Shown: positions 1 through 9,502, numbered from the stretch's first letter. The stretch is 64,000 nt of DNA from Ruania zhangjianzhongii (GCF_008000995.1 NZ_CP042828.1:1364001-1428000); one strand, 5' to 3'. Notes: generated by a model not told the origin, from the letters alone. Program-made: numbers and translations.

Positions 1-2
1 CC

Positions 3-617
3 TCCTACGCGGAGGAGGCCGGCCTGAAGTCCGCGACCTTCGAGATCAAGGCGCCGTACGCCTTCGGCGTCCTCTCCGTGGAGGCAGGCACCCACCGGCT
101 GGTGCGCATCTCGCCGTTCGACAACCAGGGCCGCCGGCAGACCTCGTTCGCCGCAGTGGAAGTAGTTCCGTTGATCGAGCAGACCGACTCGATCGAGATC
201 CCGGAGGCGGATATCAAGGTGGACGTGTTCCGCTCCTCCGGCCCCGGCGGGCAGAGCGTGAACACCACGGACTCCGCCGTCCGGATGACGCACCTGCCCA
301 CCGGGATCGTCGTCTCGATGCAGAACGAGAAGTCCCAGATCCAGAACCGCGCCGCTGCCCTGCGCGTGCTCCAGTCCCGGTTGCTGCTCAAGCGCCAGGA
401 GGAGCAGGACGCTGCGAAGAAGGCCCTCGCCGGCGATGTGAAGGCCTCCTGGGGTGACCAGATGCGCTCCTACGTGCTGCAGCCGTACCAGATGGTCAAG
501 GATCTGCGCACCGAACACGAGTCCGGCAACACCGCGGCGATCTTCGACGGCGAGATCGAGGACTTCATCGATGCCGGCATCCGCTGGCGTAAGCAGCAGG
601 AGGTCGACGGCGAGTAG
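3..617 (+). CDS. prfB: Peptide chain release factor 2 (C-terminal part, 5' end outside window)
   Basis: Recognises UGA/UAA stop codons in the ribosomal A site and triggers peptide release. The reading frame is open from the window edge, so the N-terminal domain and the start are missing; about 204 residues are visible. The frame carries the RF2 tripeptide SPF used for stop-codon reading (in RISPFDNQG) and, about 60 residues later, the catalytic GGQ loop ([17 protein letters not shown]), followed by the usual basic helix and C-terminal domain. It ends in TAG 276 nt before ftsE, the neighbour expected in Actinomycetota. SPF rather than PxT separates it from RF1. Confidence 0.97.
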   Translation, partial: SYAEEAGLKSATFEIKAPYAFGVLSVEAGTHRLVRISPFDNQGRRQTSFAAVEVVPLIEQTDSIEIPEADIKVDVFRSSGPGGQSVNTTDSAVRMTHLPTGIVVSMQNEKSQIQNRAAALRVLQSRLLLKRQEEQDAAKKALAGDVKASWGDQMRSYVLQPYQMVKDLRTEHESGNTAAIFDGEIEDFIDAGIRWRKQQEVDGE

Positions 618-892
618 TCGTCTCTCCCGGCCCGCTCGCGCGGGTTGGCGCTGCTGGTGCTGCCCGCTCGGCCGGGCCTTTCGTGCACCCTGGCACGCGA
701 GCGAGGCAGATCCGCCTCGATGGCGCTGACCGGCCGGAGAATCCGGGCTATTCTGCGATCCAGGGTACGAAGGACGCCACCTTTGCCCAGGCCACCTTCG
801 GCGTGTCACAGCAGACAGGAGCGAATCGCTGTTTATGGTGCCAGTGGCCAGGGTTTGTCCTTCCCCCATCCCCGAGACTGGCCAGGCAGCAC

Positions 893-1582
893 GTGATTCG
901 GTTCAAGAAGGTGTCCAAGGTCTACGCCCGCGGGGCTCGGCCTGCATTGGACCAGGTGTCCCTCGAGGTCGAGCGAGGCGAGTTCGTCTTCCTCGTCGGC
1001 GCCTCTGGTTCGGGCAAGTCGACGTTCCTGCGGCTGGTGCTGCGCGAGGAACGGCCCACCTCCGGGTCTGTGTTCGTGGCCGGCCGCGATCTGGCGCACG
1101 TCTCCACCTGGAAGGTGCCGCACCTGCGCCGCCAGATCGGCTGCGTGTTCCAGGATTTCCGGCTGCTGCACAACAAGTCGGTCTTCGACAACGTGGCGAT
1201 CGCCATGCAGGTGATCGGCAAACCGCGGCACCAGGTGATGACCACCGTGCCGGAGACCTTGGAGATGGTGGGGCTGGCCGGCAAGGAGAAGCGGCTGCCG
1301 CACGAGCTCTCCGGCGGTGAGCAGCAGCGGGTCGCGATCGCCCGTGCATTCGTGAACCGGCCGGCGATCGTGCTCGCCGACGAGCCGACCGGCAACTTGG
1401 ACCCGACCACTTCGGTGGGCATCATGCGACTGCTGGACCGGATCAACCGGACTGGCACCACGATCGTGATGGCCACCCACGACGACGAGATCGTCGACCA
1501 GATGCGCAAGCGCGTGGTGGAGCTGGTGGACGGGCAGATGGTGCGTGACCAGGACCGCGGCGTCTACGGCGCGGCGCGGTAA
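893..1582 (+). CDS. ftsE: Cell division ATP-binding protein FtsE
   Basis: ATPase of the FtsEX complex, which couples divisome state to peptidoglycan hydrolysis through the membrane. It has 229 residues. Walker [10 protein letters not shown] lies near residues 37-45, the ABC signature LSGGEQQR and Walker [13 protein letters not shown] follow in order. The frame is open upstream to 683, but homologous N-termini begin [11 protein letters not shown], so the GTG at 893 is chosen. ftsX starts 11 nt after the stop, so the two are co-transcribed and the products act as a pair. Nothing is missing from the ABC core. Confidence 0.96.
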   Translation: MIRFKKVSKVYARGARPALDQVSLEVERGEFVFLVGASGSGKSTFLRLVLREERPTSGSVFVAGRDLAHVSTWKVPHLRRQIGCVFQDFRLLHNKSVFDNVAIAMQVIGKPRHQVMTTVPETLEMVGLAGKEKRLPHELSGGEQQRVAIARAFVNRPAIVLADEPTGNLDPTTSVGIMRLLDRINRTGTTIVMATHDDEIVDQMRKRVVELVDGQMVRDQDRGVYGAAR

Positions 1583-1593
1583 GGGGGCTGATC

Positions 1594-2508
1594 ATGCGAG
1601 CACGCTTCGTCCTCTCCCAGATCGGCAACGGTCTGCGCCGGAACATCGCCATGGCCGCGTCGGTGGTGCTGGTCACGTTCATCTCGCTGGCGTTCGTCGG
1701 CGCCGCGATCTTGCTGCAGATGCAGATCTCGAACATGAAGGACGACTGGTACGACCGGGTCGAGGTGTCGATCTTCCTCTGCCCGGAAAGCTCCAGCGTG
1801 CCCAACTGTGCCAACGGAGAGGCCACTGAGGACCAGGTGGCCGAGCTGCAGACGCTGCTCACCTCGGATGCGCTCAGCGACTACGTCGACGAGGTGTACG
1901 TCGAGACCAAGGACCAGGCGTACGAGGCCTACCTGGAGCAGTTCGGTGACCAGGAGTGGGCGCAGTCGATCACGGCCGAGCAGATGCAGATGTCCCTGCG
2001 GGTGTCTCTGGTGGACCCGGAGATGTACCAGGTGGTGGCCGATGAGGTCACCGGCCGCCCCGGGGTGGAGTACGTGACGGACCAGCGTGCCATCCTCGAG
2101 CCGCTCTTCCTCATCCTGAACCGGTCGACGATGCTCGCCGCGGGACTGGCCGGTCTGATGACGATCACCGCCGTCATGCTGATCACCACCACGATCCGGC
2201 TCTCCGCGATGAGCCGGCGCCGGGAGACCTCGATCATGCGGCTGGTGGGTGCCTCGAACTTCTTCATCCAGCTGCCGTTCATGCTCGAGGGTGCGCTTGC
2301 CGCCCTGCTCGGCGCTGTGCTCGCAGGCGGGGGACTGTGGCTGGGGGTGAGGTATGTCATCGAAGACTGGCTGGCCGGCTCGGTGCGCTGGGTGAATTTC
2401 GTGGATACCTCCGATGTGCTTCTGGTGGCGCCGATTCTGCTCGGTATAGGGATCGTGCTTGCCGCGATCAGCTCCCTGGTCAGCCTCAGCCGATACACGA
2501 AGGTGTGA
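1594..2508 (+). CDS. ftsX: Cell division membrane protein FtsX
   Basis: Permease-like partner of FtsE with 304 residues. Membrane segments are seen near residues 21-43, 180-205, 228-255 and 275-297, with a large extracytoplasmic domain (about 45-175) between the first two. That domain contains a Cys pair (CPES..PNC near residues 63-71) that could form a disulfide. In FtsEX systems this loop recruits a coiled-coil peptidoglycan hydrolase or its activator; the next gene, five nucleotides downstream, encodes exactly such a protein. Length and topology are normal for the family. Confidence 0.95.
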   Translation: MRARFVLSQIGNGLRRNIAMAASVVLVTFISLAFVGAAILLQMQISNMKDDWYDRVEVSIFLCPESSSVPNCANGEATEDQVAELQTLLTSDALSDYVDEVYVETKDQAYEAYLEQFGDQEWAQSITAEQMQMSLRVSLVDPEMYQVVADEVTGRPGVEYVTDQRAILEPLFLILNRSTMLAAGLAGLMTITAVMLITTTIRLSAMSRRRETSIMRLVGASNFFIQLPFMLEGALAALLGAVLAGGGLWLGVRYVIEDWLAGSVRWVNFVDTSDVLLVAPILLGIGIVLAAISSLVSLSRYTKV

Positions 2509-2513
2509 GAACG

Positions 2514-3899
2514 ATGCGACTGTCCTCGACGACCGCCGGGATCCGTGCCCGCGTTCTGGCCGTGGCGCTGCTCGCTGTCTCCGCGCTGCTGGTCGGGCTG
2601 CCCAGCGCCAGCGCGGACAACCGCGACGACCTGGAGCAGCAGCAGGAGCAGAACGAGGCCGAGCGCGAGGAGCTGTCCGCACAGCTCGAGGGCACCAACT
2701 CCGAGCTGGCGGACGTCTATCTGGAGCTGGACGACATCGAGCGGCGCCTGCCGGTGGCCGAGACCGAGCTGGCCGCTGCCAACGACGAGCTGGCGGCCGC
2801 GCAGCGGGAAGCCGAAGCGGTGCAGAACCGCCTCGAGGTGGCCCAGGCGCAGCGTGCAGACCTCGAGGATCAGATCGCCGAGTCGGAGTCGGAGATCGCG
2901 CACACCGAGACGGCGATGGGCGAAGTGGCCCGATCCGCCTACCGCGGCGGCCAGCAGGCCTCCACGCTCTCGGTCGTCCTGGAGGCCACCTCCGCCGAGG
3001 ACTTCGTGGACCAGTACTCGGTGATGAACTCCGCGATGCGCAGCCAGAACCAGGCCCTCACGGACATGGAGTCCCTGATGGCCGTCAACCGGAATCGCCA
3101 GGCCCGCCTGGATGCGGTCGAGGAGCGGGTCAACGAGCTCAAGGAAGAGGCCGATGCCGCGGTGGTCCGGGCCGAGGAGGCTCGCCAGCACGCCGCCGAC
3201 CTGCTCGCCGAGATCCAGCAGCTGCAGCAGCAGCAGCAGGCGCGCAAGTCTGAGCTGCAAGACCTGCGCACGCAGTACCGGGACCAGATCGGTGAGATCG
3301 AAGAGGACAACGACCGTATCGCCGACGAGATCGCCGAGATCGACCGGCGCGAGCGCGAGGCGGAGCGGCGCCGCCAGGCTGAGGCGCGCCGGCAGGCGCA
3401 ACAGCAGGCGCAGAGCTCGCGTGGCGACCGGGACACCGGCTCCTCGGGTTCCTCCGGTTCGTCCGGGTCCTCCGGCAGCAGCGGTGGCAGCTCGTCCCTG
3501 ATCCCGCCGATCAGCGGACTGCGCGTCACCTCGCCGTACGGGATGCGCTGGTACCCGATCACCGGCGGCTACTACATGCACCAGGGGGTCGACCTCGGGT
3601 CGGCCTGCGGGCAGGCGCAGGGCGCCTCGGCGGCAGGCACGATCTCCGCTGTGCGGCCCGCCCCGAACGGCACCCACGGCAACCAGGTGATGATCAACCA
3701 CGGCACGATCAGCGGCAACACCTACGTGACCGTGTACAACCACCTGTCCCGGTTCGCGGTCTCCACCGGGCAGAGCGTCTCCCAGGGGCAGACGATCGGC
3801 TACACCGGCGCGACCGGGATGGTCACCGGCTGCCACGTGCACTTCGAGGTGTGGCGCAACGGCTCCACGATCGACCCGATGGGCCTTCCCGGCTTCTGA
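2514..3899 (+). CDS. Secreted coiled-coil M23 (LytM) peptidase, FtsEX-associated
   Basis: Predicted septal peptidoglycan hydrolase of 461 residues. A signal peptide covers about residues 1-34 (cleavage near SASA/D). Long Glu/Gln/Arg-rich coiled coils fill about 35-300, a Ser-Gly linker follows, and the LytM domain occupies about 330-461. The zinc ligands look intact: H356 and D360 in HQGVDLG, and H441/H443 in HVHFE. E. coli EnvC has a degenerate LytM domain and only activates amidases, so this protein is more likely an enzyme itself. The ATG at 2514 lies 5 nt after ftsX, giving an ftsE-ftsX-hydrolase operon. The physiological bond cut is inferred from the family. Confidence 0.9.
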   Translation: MRLSSTTAGIRARVLAVALLAVSALLVGLPSASADNRDDLEQQQEQNEAEREELSAQLEGTNSELADVYLELDDIERRLPVAETELAAANDELAAAQREAEAVQNRLEVAQAQRADLEDQIAESESEIAHTETAMGEVARSAYRGGQQASTLSVVLEATSAEDFVDQYSVMNSAMRSQNQALTDMESLMAVNRNRQARLDAVEERVNELKEEADAAVVRAEEARQHAADLLAEIQQLQQQQQARKSELQDLRTQYRDQIGEIEEDNDRIADEIAEIDRREREAERRRQAEARRQAQQQAQSSRGDRDTGSSGSSGSSGSSGSSGGSSSLIPPISGLRVTSPYGMRWYPITGGYYMHQGVDLGSACGQAQGASAAGTISAVRPAPNGTHGNQVMINHGTISGNTYVTVYNHLSRFAVSTGQSVSQGQTIGYTGATGMVTGCHVHFEVWRNGSTIDPMGLPGF

Positions 3900-3965
3900 C
3901 CTGTCGGCCAATCTCGTCACCGAGGCGCCCTACCGCCAGTTGCTGAATGACCTTGCGATCGTCCC

Positions 3966-3971
3966 TAGCCT
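3966..3971 (+). promoter_or_regulatory. Probable -10 element, leaderless start of GDPD gene
   Basis: The hexamer TAGCCT ends 6 nt before the ATG at 3978, so transcription would begin at or next to the start codon. No good -35 is visible. Confidence 0.45.
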
Positions 3972-3977
3972 GGTGCG

Positions 3978-5771
3978 ATGAGTGCAGTCACCGCTCGCGG
4001 CACGTCTGTCGCCACCTGGCGGTCGGTGCGCAGCGCGGCCGGGATGCTTCGCGCCCGTTGGTTCGCGGTCCTGGTGGGGATGGTCTGCGTCCAAGGAACG
4101 CTGGTGTGGTCGATGCCGTTCCTTCTCGCGCTGGTGCACGCGACCCTGCGGCAGCTAGATCTCGGCGGTGTGAATCAGTACACCGCCGCGACCGTGCTCA
4201 CCTCGCCACTGGCGATCCTCGTCCTGGTGGTAGTGGCGGTGACAGCCACGGTTCTCGTGCTCGCCGAAGTGACACTGTTCGCGGTGATCGGACACCTCAC
4301 GCTGGAGGGCGAACGGGTCACCTTCACCAGTGTCCTGCGTCGATCGAGAGCGACCGCACGCAAGATGGCCGGCTGGCAGGGTCTGCTCCTCATCCCGTAC
4401 CTGACCGTGCTGCTGCCGATCTCCGAGGTCGGCTTCTCCTCGTTCCTGACCGAGCACGTCGCGATCCCGAAGTTCATCAGCGGTGAGCTGCTGAAGACCC
4501 CTTCCGGCACCGTCCTCTACCTCCTGGTGATGGGCGCGGTGGTGTACGCCATGCTGCGCTTCCTGCTCTTCCCCGCCATCATCTCCGGCTTCGAGGACAG
4601 GATCGTTCCCGCGCTGGGGCGCAGTCTGCGCCTGACTCGGTGGCGGGCGCTGATCGGCTTCGGACTGGTCATGCTGGCGACGTCGCTCCTGGCGTGGATC
4701 ATCCTCGTGCTGCTGGGCGGGCTGGGACTGGCGCCGGTCGCTTGGGCTCGAAGCCACACCGCGGCCGGGGTGGTGCTGGGGCTGCTGGAGCTGGCCCAGT
4801 TCCTCGTCGCTGGCTTCGCGGCCGCGTTCCTCGCGTTCTCCTTCGTCGCCTCCGTTCGGGCCAGCGCGGACCGTCCGATCGAGGTTCCCTCGAGCTCTCC
4901 CTCCGGCCACCGCACCCGAGCGGTATCGGGTGCGGTGCTCGTCGTGGCCGTACTGAGCGCTACACCCCAGGTGGTTGCCGCGATCAACGGCGCCGCGGCG
5001 GCAGCGCAGACGTCACCGGAGATCATCGGTCACCGTGGTTATCCGGCACGCGCTGTGGAGAACAGCCTTGCGGGACTGCATGCCGCCGACAACGCCGGAG
5101 CAGACATGGTCGAGATGGATATCCAGGAGACTCGCGACGGTGGCTTCGTGGTCATGCACGATGTCGGCCTGCGTCGGCTCGCGGGCGTGGACCGCGCCGT
5201 GTACGAGCTCACCGAAGACGAGGTCACCGCACTGACCCTGCGGCAGGGCGGACACACCGCACCAGTTCCGACGCTCGCCGAGTTCGTCCGCGAGGCCGAC
5301 GCTCGGGGTGTCCGTTTGCTGGTGGAGGTGAAGCCGCACGGTCACGAGCAGCCAGAGTTCGCGCGCCGGGTCGTTGCCGAGCTCGACCGGCTCGACCCGG
5401 ACCGCACCCACATGATCCAGTCGCTCGACCGAGACTTCATCGAGGAGATCTCCCGGCTCGATCCGGACCGGCCGACAGCCTACGTCGTCGGTTTTCAGAT
5501 CGGGAACCTCCCCACCGCCAGTACCGATGCCGTGGTGATCGAGGACTGGTCCGTCCACGACCGCATGCTCAACGAGGCGCACCGGCAGGGTCGCGATCTC
5601 TACACCTGGACGGTCAACGAGGTCGGTCTGCTCAGTGATCACATGGCCCGTGGTGCGGACGGCGTGATCACCGACGAGGTGGATCGAGCGGTCGCTGTCC
5701 GGGAGCGTCTGACGGCCGACCCCCTGACGTTCTATCGTGAGCGTGCCCGCGGGCTCGTCGCTATCCGATAG
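3978..5771 (+). CDS. Membrane-anchored glycerophosphodiester phosphodiesterase
   Basis: Hydrolyses glycerophosphodiesters to glycerol 3-phosphate and an alcohol, probably on lipid or teichoic acid headgroups. The 597-residue protein has an N-terminal membrane domain (about 1-340) with six or more hydrophobic segments, then a GDPD TIM barrel (about 348-580). Catalytic residues are visible: H352-R in GHRGYP, the acidic pair in MVEMDIQ (about 378-380), the second histidine in VMHD (about 394) and EVKPHG. The start follows a TAGCCT hexamer by 6 nt. It stands alone between the FtsEX operon and smpB, and a hairpin overlaps its stop codon. The membrane domain class is known fused to GDPD; its own role is unclear. 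Confidence 0.9.
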   Translation: MSAVTARGTSVATWRSVRSAAGMLRARWFAVLVGMVCVQGTLVWSMPFLLALVHATLRQLDLGGVNQYTAATVLTSPLAILVLVVVAVTATVLVLAEVTLFAVIGHLTLEGERVTFTSVLRRSRATARKMAGWQGLLLIPYLTVLLPISEVGFSSFLTEHVAIPKFISGELLKTPSGTVLYLLVMGAVVYAMLRFLLFPAIISGFEDRIVPALGRSLRLTRWRALIGFGLVMLATSLLAWIILVLLGGLGLAPVAWARSHTAAGVVLGLLELAQFLVAGFAAAFLAFSFVASVRASADRPIEVPSSSPSGHRTRAVSGAVLVVAVLSATPQVVAAINGAAAAAQTSPEIIGHRGYPARAVENSLAGLHAADNAGADMVEMDIQETRDGGFVVMHDVGLRRLAGVDRAVYELTEDEVTALTLRQGGHTAPVPTLAEFVREADARGVRLLVEVKPHGHEQPEFARRVVAELDRLDPDRTHMIQSLDRDFIEEISRLDPDRPTAYVVGFQIGNLPTASTDAVVIEDWSVHDRMLNEAHRQGRDLYTWTVNEVGLLSDHMARGADGVITDEVDRAVAVRERLTADPLTFYRERARGLVAIR

Positions 5772-5780
5772 CGACGAGCC
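5752..5780 (+). terminator. Hairpin terminator over the GDPD stop codon
   Basis: Perfect 13-bp inverted repeat (GGCTCGTCGCTAT and its complement) with a 3-nt loop, overlapping the TAG at 5769. No T-run follows, as is usual in GC-rich actinobacteria. Confidence 0.65.
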
Positions 5781-5864
5781 GAATTCGGCTGGGGTGGAGC
5801 CGGTGCGGGGGCCTAGGCTGGTACCGCTGCAGGTCAGCAGCAGCGATGAGGAGACGACAGGGCG

Positions 5865-6386
5865 ATGAGTAACGCGGCCAAGGGCGCGAAGAAGAAGAAC
5901 AAGAAAGACGCTGCCGTTGATCCGCGCGAGGTCAAGACCGTGGTGGCGCGGAACAAGAGGGCACGCCACGATTACCACATCGATGCCACCTACGAGGCCG
6001 GTCTGGCACTCACCGGGACCGAGGTGAAGTCGCTGCGCGCCGGCAGAGCGTCCCTGGTGGACGGCTGGGTGAACGTGGACCGCGGTGAGGTGTGGCTGGA
6101 GAACGTGCACATCCCCGAGTACACCGAAGGCACCTGGACCAACCACCTGCCGCGGCGTCGGCGCAAGTTGTTGCTGCACCGGGAGCAGATCGCGAAGCTC
6201 GCGTCCCAGAGCCGGGAGAAGGGCCACACCGTGGTGCCGCTGGAGCTGTACTTCCGCGGTGGGCGGGCGAAGGTGCAGATTGCGCTGGCCCGAGGCAAGC
6301 AGGAGTGGGACAAGCGGCAGGCGCTCCGGGAGAAGCAGGATCTGCGCGAGGCGCAGCGAGCGATGAGCCTGCGCCAGCACCGCTGA
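5865..6386 (+). CDS. smpB: SsrA-binding protein SmpB
   Basis: Small basic protein that delivers tmRNA to stalled ribosomes for trans-translation. It has 173 residues. The core from [14 protein letters not shown] through the conserved [17 protein letters not shown] segment to the Lys/Arg-rich C-terminal tail ([17 protein letters not shown]) is complete. The N-terminus has an additional Lys-rich stretch ([10 protein letters not shown]). A purine-rich ribosome-binding site (GAGGAGACGACAGGG) precedes the ATG. Its RNA partner ssrA lies 2.6 kb downstream on the same strand, separated by two membrane-protein genes. Confidence 0.97.
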   Translation: MSNAAKGAKKKNKKDAAVDPREVKTVVARNKRARHDYHIDATYEAGLALTGTEVKSLRAGRASLVDGWVNVDRGEVWLENVHIPEYTEGTWTNHLPRRRRKLLLHREQIAKLASQSREKGHTVVPLELYFRGGRAKVQIALARGKQEWDKRQALREKQDLREAQRAMSLRQHR

Positions 6387-6460
6387 CGTCCCTCGCACCG
6401 CGGAGCAGATCGTGACCAGGATCGTCCGCGCGGGGGAGGTAGAGCAGCCCGTGGGCTCTC

Positions 6461-6466
6461 TACGAT
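6461..6466 (+). promoter_or_regulatory. Probable -10 element, leaderless start of DUF2207 gene
   Basis: TACGAT ends 6 nt before the ATG at 6473, which has no ribosome-binding site of its own. Confidence 0.5.
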
Positions 6467-6472
6467 GAGGAC

Positions 6473-8317
6473 ATGCAACGGCTGAGAATCCTGGGGAGAA
6501 CGCTGCTCGCACTGGGTCTGCTGACCGGTGTGGCACTGGTGCTGCAGGTGGCAGGGGCACCGCCGGCGCACGCCGATGCCGACGACTGGGCGATCACCCG
6601 CTACGACGTCCAGGCCCAGGCCGATGCCGACGGCACAGTGCAGGTGCAGCTGGACTTCGACTTCGACTTCGGCGACGAGGAGGGCCACGGGCCGTACCTG
6701 ACCTTCGTCACCCGACAGGAGATCGAGGGCGACCCGGACCACTACCGGGTGCTGGAGTACTCCGATATCACCGCCAACTCACCCAGCGGCGCACCAGCGG
6801 ACGTGCGCGAGGAGGAGGAAAGCGGCGGGCTGGCCGTCTACATCGGCGACGAGGACGTCGACGTCGAGGGAGTGCAGCACTACCGGGTGAGCTACACCGT
6901 GACCGGTATCCCCACCCCCGGGGTGGGCGCGGACGGCACCGACGAGATCTACTGGAACGTCGTCGGCTCCGGCTGGGACGTTCCGCTGCAGAACGTGACG
7001 GTCTCCCTCGCTGGTCCGGCAGATGTGCTCGACGTCGCATGCTTCACCGGCGGAGTAGGGAGCGGGCGCAGCTGTGAGCAGCACGCCGCGAGCGGCCCGG
7101 TGGCCACCTTCGGCCAGCAGCAGCTGGACGACGGGGAGGGGATGAGCATCGTGGCGGCCTTCCCCCCGGAGACGTTCGCCGGGGTGGAGCCGATCCTGGT
7201 GGAGCGGACCACCTGGGGTTCGTTCATGGGCTGGGCCGGCCCGGCGGGCATCGTTGCGGCGCTGATCGCCCTGATCGGCGGGGGTGGGGCGATCTGGCGT
7301 GCGCGGACGCGCGGCCGTGACCGTGCCTACCTGGGCCTCACCCCCGGTCTGTTTCCCACCTCACCTGCCGCGGAACAGACTGGTCCGGCACGACGGCGTC
7401 CCGTGGCTGTCCAGTTCACCCCACCTGAGGGGGTGCGCCCTGGGGTTGCGGGGACGCTGTTGGACGAAGTGGCCAACACCCATGACGTGACCGCCACGAT
7501 CGTCGACCTGGCCGTGCGCGGCTACCTCACCATCGTCGAGCGGGAGCCGGAGAAGGACGGCGCCGCCAAGGAGTGGGACCTGCGCCGGTCGACCGACCCC
7601 GAGCGGTCGGACTGGACCGGGCTGGCTCCGTTCGAGGAGACGGTGCTGCGGGCGCTGTTCCCGGGGAGTGAGCCGCAGGTGGAGATGAAGACTGCGGGCA
7701 AGTCCCTGGCAGAGTCGATGTCCCAGGTCCAGGCAGAGCTCTACGACCGGGTGATGGAGCGCAAGTGGTTCACCGCCTCGCCGCAGCGGGTGCGCCGCCG
7801 TTGGGCCAGCTGGGGGGCGGTCGCACTGCTGCTCGGGATCGCACTGACCTTCCTGCTCGGCCTGACCCTCGGCCTCGGCGTCGTGGGCGTGGCGGTCGCG
7901 TTGGTGGGCATCGTGGTGATGTTCGCTGCCCTGGCAGCGCCGGCGCGCACGGCCGCGGGCACCGCGGTGCTGGCGCAGACCCTCGGCTTCAAGAAGTACC
8001 TGGAGACCGCCGAGGTGAACCAGCTGAAGTTCGAGGAGGAGAACGACATCTTCTCCCGCTATCTGCCGTATGCGATCGCGTTCGGCGCAGCGAAGCACTG
8101 GACCACGGTGTTCGCGGACGCAGCGGCCCAGGGATACCCGGTGGCCACCCCCACCTGGTACGTCGGCACGGCAGCGTTCTGGAGCACCGGTGGGTTCGAC
8201 GGCTTCACCGAGTTCACCAGCGGCGGCGGTCTCACCACCGTGGCGTCCGGGGGGTCCGGCTTCTCCGGCGGTTCCGTCGGCGGGGGAGTGGGCGGTGGTG
8301 GAGGCGGCGGCTGGTGA
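6473..8317 (+). CDS. DUF2207 membrane protein with glycine-rich tail
   Basis: Unknown function. The 614-residue protein has a signal peptide (about 1-33), an extracytoplasmic DUF2207-type beta-rich domain (about 35-240, with ITRYDVQAQADADG near its start and a YWNVVG motif), a membrane segment near 248-270, a cytoplasmic domain that contains a VANTHDVTATIVDLAVRGY motif typical of the family, a pair of membrane helices near 443-490 and a tail of Ser/Gly repeats ending GGGVGGGGGGGW. The TACGAT hexamer 6 nt upstream suggests a leaderless transcript. The Gly-rich end is a usual family trait, not a frameshift. Confidence 0.85.
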   Translation: MQRLRILGRTLLALGLLTGVALVLQVAGAPPAHADADDWAITRYDVQAQADADGTVQVQLDFDFDFGDEEGHGPYLTFVTRQEIEGDPDHYRVLEYSDITANSPSGAPADVREEEESGGLAVYIGDEDVDVEGVQHYRVSYTVTGIPTPGVGADGTDEIYWNVVGSGWDVPLQNVTVSLAGPADVLDVACFTGGVGSGRSCEQHAASGPVATFGQQQLDDGEGMSIVAAFPPETFAGVEPILVERTTWGSFMGWAGPAGIVAALIALIGGGGAIWRARTRGRDRAYLGLTPGLFPTSPAAEQTGPARRRPVAVQFTPPEGVRPGVAGTLLDEVANTHDVTATIVDLAVRGYLTIVEREPEKDGAAKEWDLRRSTDPERSDWTGLAPFEETVLRALFPGSEPQVEMKTAGKSLAESMSQVQAELYDRVMERKWFTASPQRVRRRWASWGAVALLLGIALTFLLGLTLGLGVVGVAVALVGIVVMFAALAAPARTAAGTAVLAQTLGFKKYLETAEVNQLKFEEENDIFSRYLPYAIAFGAAKHWTTVFADAAAQGYPVATPTWYVGTAAFWSTGGFDGFTEFTSGGGLTTVASGGSGFSGGSVGGGVGGGGGGGW

Positions 8318-8419
8318 GCCGCTGCTCCGGCTACCGTCAGGGAGCCGACGGCCCAGCGAGCGAGGGCGAGCGCGATGTAGGTAGATTGGACCCGCACCGG
8401 ACTCGATCACAAGGAGCAC

Positions 8420-8833
8420 ATGATGGCTTTCGCCCTGCACCGACTTCCCCTCCGGCTCGTTTCGGGGGCCTTCATCTTGAACTCCGGTTACAGCAAGCTC
8501 GGCCTGGACGAGGAGGGCGCCAAGGGGCTGCAGCAGATGGCGGTCAACGCGATCCCGCAGCTGGAGCAGCTCTCCCCGGAGGAGTTCGGCAAGTACCTCG
8601 CAGCCGGTGAGATGGCGCTCGGTACTGCGCTGCTCACCCCGATCGTGCCCACCAAGCTCGCCGGCCTCGGCCTGACCGCGTTCGCCAGTGCGCTGGTCTG
8701 GGTGTACCTGCGCACCCCGGGCATGACCGAGTCCGACGGTGTGCGTCCCAGCCAGCAGGGCACCGCGATGGCCAAGGACATCTTCCTGCTCGGCATCGGG
8801 CTGGCCCTCCTGCTGGACAAGAAGAAGAGGTGA
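8420..8833 (+). CDS. DoxX-like small membrane protein
   Basis: A 137-residue protein with hydrophobic segments near the N-terminus (RLVSGAFILNSGYSKL), middle (PTKLAGLGLTAFASALVWVYL) and C-terminus (DIFLLGIGLALLLD), ending in KKKR. The N-terminal region with a Gly-Lys pair after the first helix resembles DoxX/terminal-quinol-oxidase-like proteins. No catalytic residues can be named. The ATG at 8420 follows an AAGGAG site, and a second ATG directly after it (8423) is an equally possible start. It lies just upstream of ssrA. Confidence 0.7.
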   Translation: MMAFALHRLPLRLVSGAFILNSGYSKLGLDEEGAKGLQQMAVNAIPQLEQLSPEEFGKYLAAGEMALGTALLTPIVPTKLAGLGLTAFASALVWVYLRTPGMTESDGVRPSQQGTAMAKDIFLLGIGLALLLDKKKR

Positions 8834-8902
8834 GCCGGCTGGCCGAGGAGGCTGCGCCGTCGGGGGAGGAAATAAACGTGGGCTCCCTGCGGTTGGACCC
8901 GG

Positions 8903-8908
8903 TAGAAT
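8903..8908 (+). promoter_or_regulatory. Probable ssrA promoter (-10)
   Basis: TAGAAT is a good -10 hexamer, about 40 nt before the mature tmRNA 5' end; the -35 region is weak. The short leader would be removed by RNase P. Confidence 0.4.
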
Positions 8909-8948
8909 GACAGTTGCCGGGCTCGCCCGGTGATTGACAACTCAACAG

Positions 8949-9317
8949 GGGGGTGATCGGTTTCGACGACGGTCGTCGTTCCAGGAGAAGCGGGTCGAGG
9001 ATGCAAGGTCATCTCGTCAACGCTCCTTGCAAACCAATAGGTGCCGATTCCAAGCGCACCGACTTCGCCCTCGCCGCCTGAGCGAGCGCAGAAGTCCGTC
9101 AGCCCGGGGTAGCTCTCGACCCGGTTCCTGGCGTCATCCAGAGAGCCACTGCGCGTAGTCCGGGTCACTTGGGCTGCGTGAACACCTAAGAGGTGACTGA
9201 GCCCGTCAGCGACTTGTTCGCGTGATCGCTGGGGCTGAGAAACTCTGCTAGCGGACTGCACCCGGAGAAGCCCTGGTTCCACTCCGTCGGACGCGGGTTC
9301 GATTCCCGCCACCTCCA
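8949..9317 (+). ncRNA. ssrA: Transfer-messenger RNA (tmRNA)
   Basis: Rescues stalled ribosomes together with SmpB. The ends pair as an acceptor stem (GGGGGTG with CACCTCC) that includes the G-U pair at position 3 recognised by alanyl-tRNA synthetase; the 3' end carries the T-arm sequence GGTTCGATTCCCGCC and a discriminator A. CCA is not encoded (genomic CAG follows), so it must be added. The tag frame runs 9043-9081, GCC GAT TCC AAG through TGA, giving ADSKRTDFALAA, the actinobacterial ClpP degron form. About 369 nt is a normal length. End positions come from the stem pairing and should be good to a base or two. Confidence 0.95.
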
Positions 9318-9340
9318 CAGCGTGATGTCGCAGGACATCG

Positions 9341-9378
9341 GAATGGCCCGAACCCACGATCGTGGGCTCGGGCCATTC
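9341..9378 (+). terminator. ssrA terminator hairpin
   Basis: Long inverted repeat (GAATGGCCCGA..CCCACG, AT loop, CGTGGG..TCGGGCCATTC) with single mismatched bases, starting 24 nt after the tmRNA 3' end. Confidence 0.8.
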
Positions 9379-9502
9379 GTCGTCTGGGCTGTTGCGGCTG
9401 GTAGTCGTGATCTGGGTGGATGACCAGATCGCGCAGGATCTCGACGGTGGTGGCGTTGACATCACCAGCGAGAACAGCAGAACCAGTGCGTACCATGAGT
9501 CG

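Noticed and set aside
1929-3920. Very long open frame on the minus strand antisense to ftsX and the M23 gene
   Set aside because: Translation is low-complexity His/Gly/Arg/Leu-rich and antisense to strong genes; a side effect of high GC at third codon positions.
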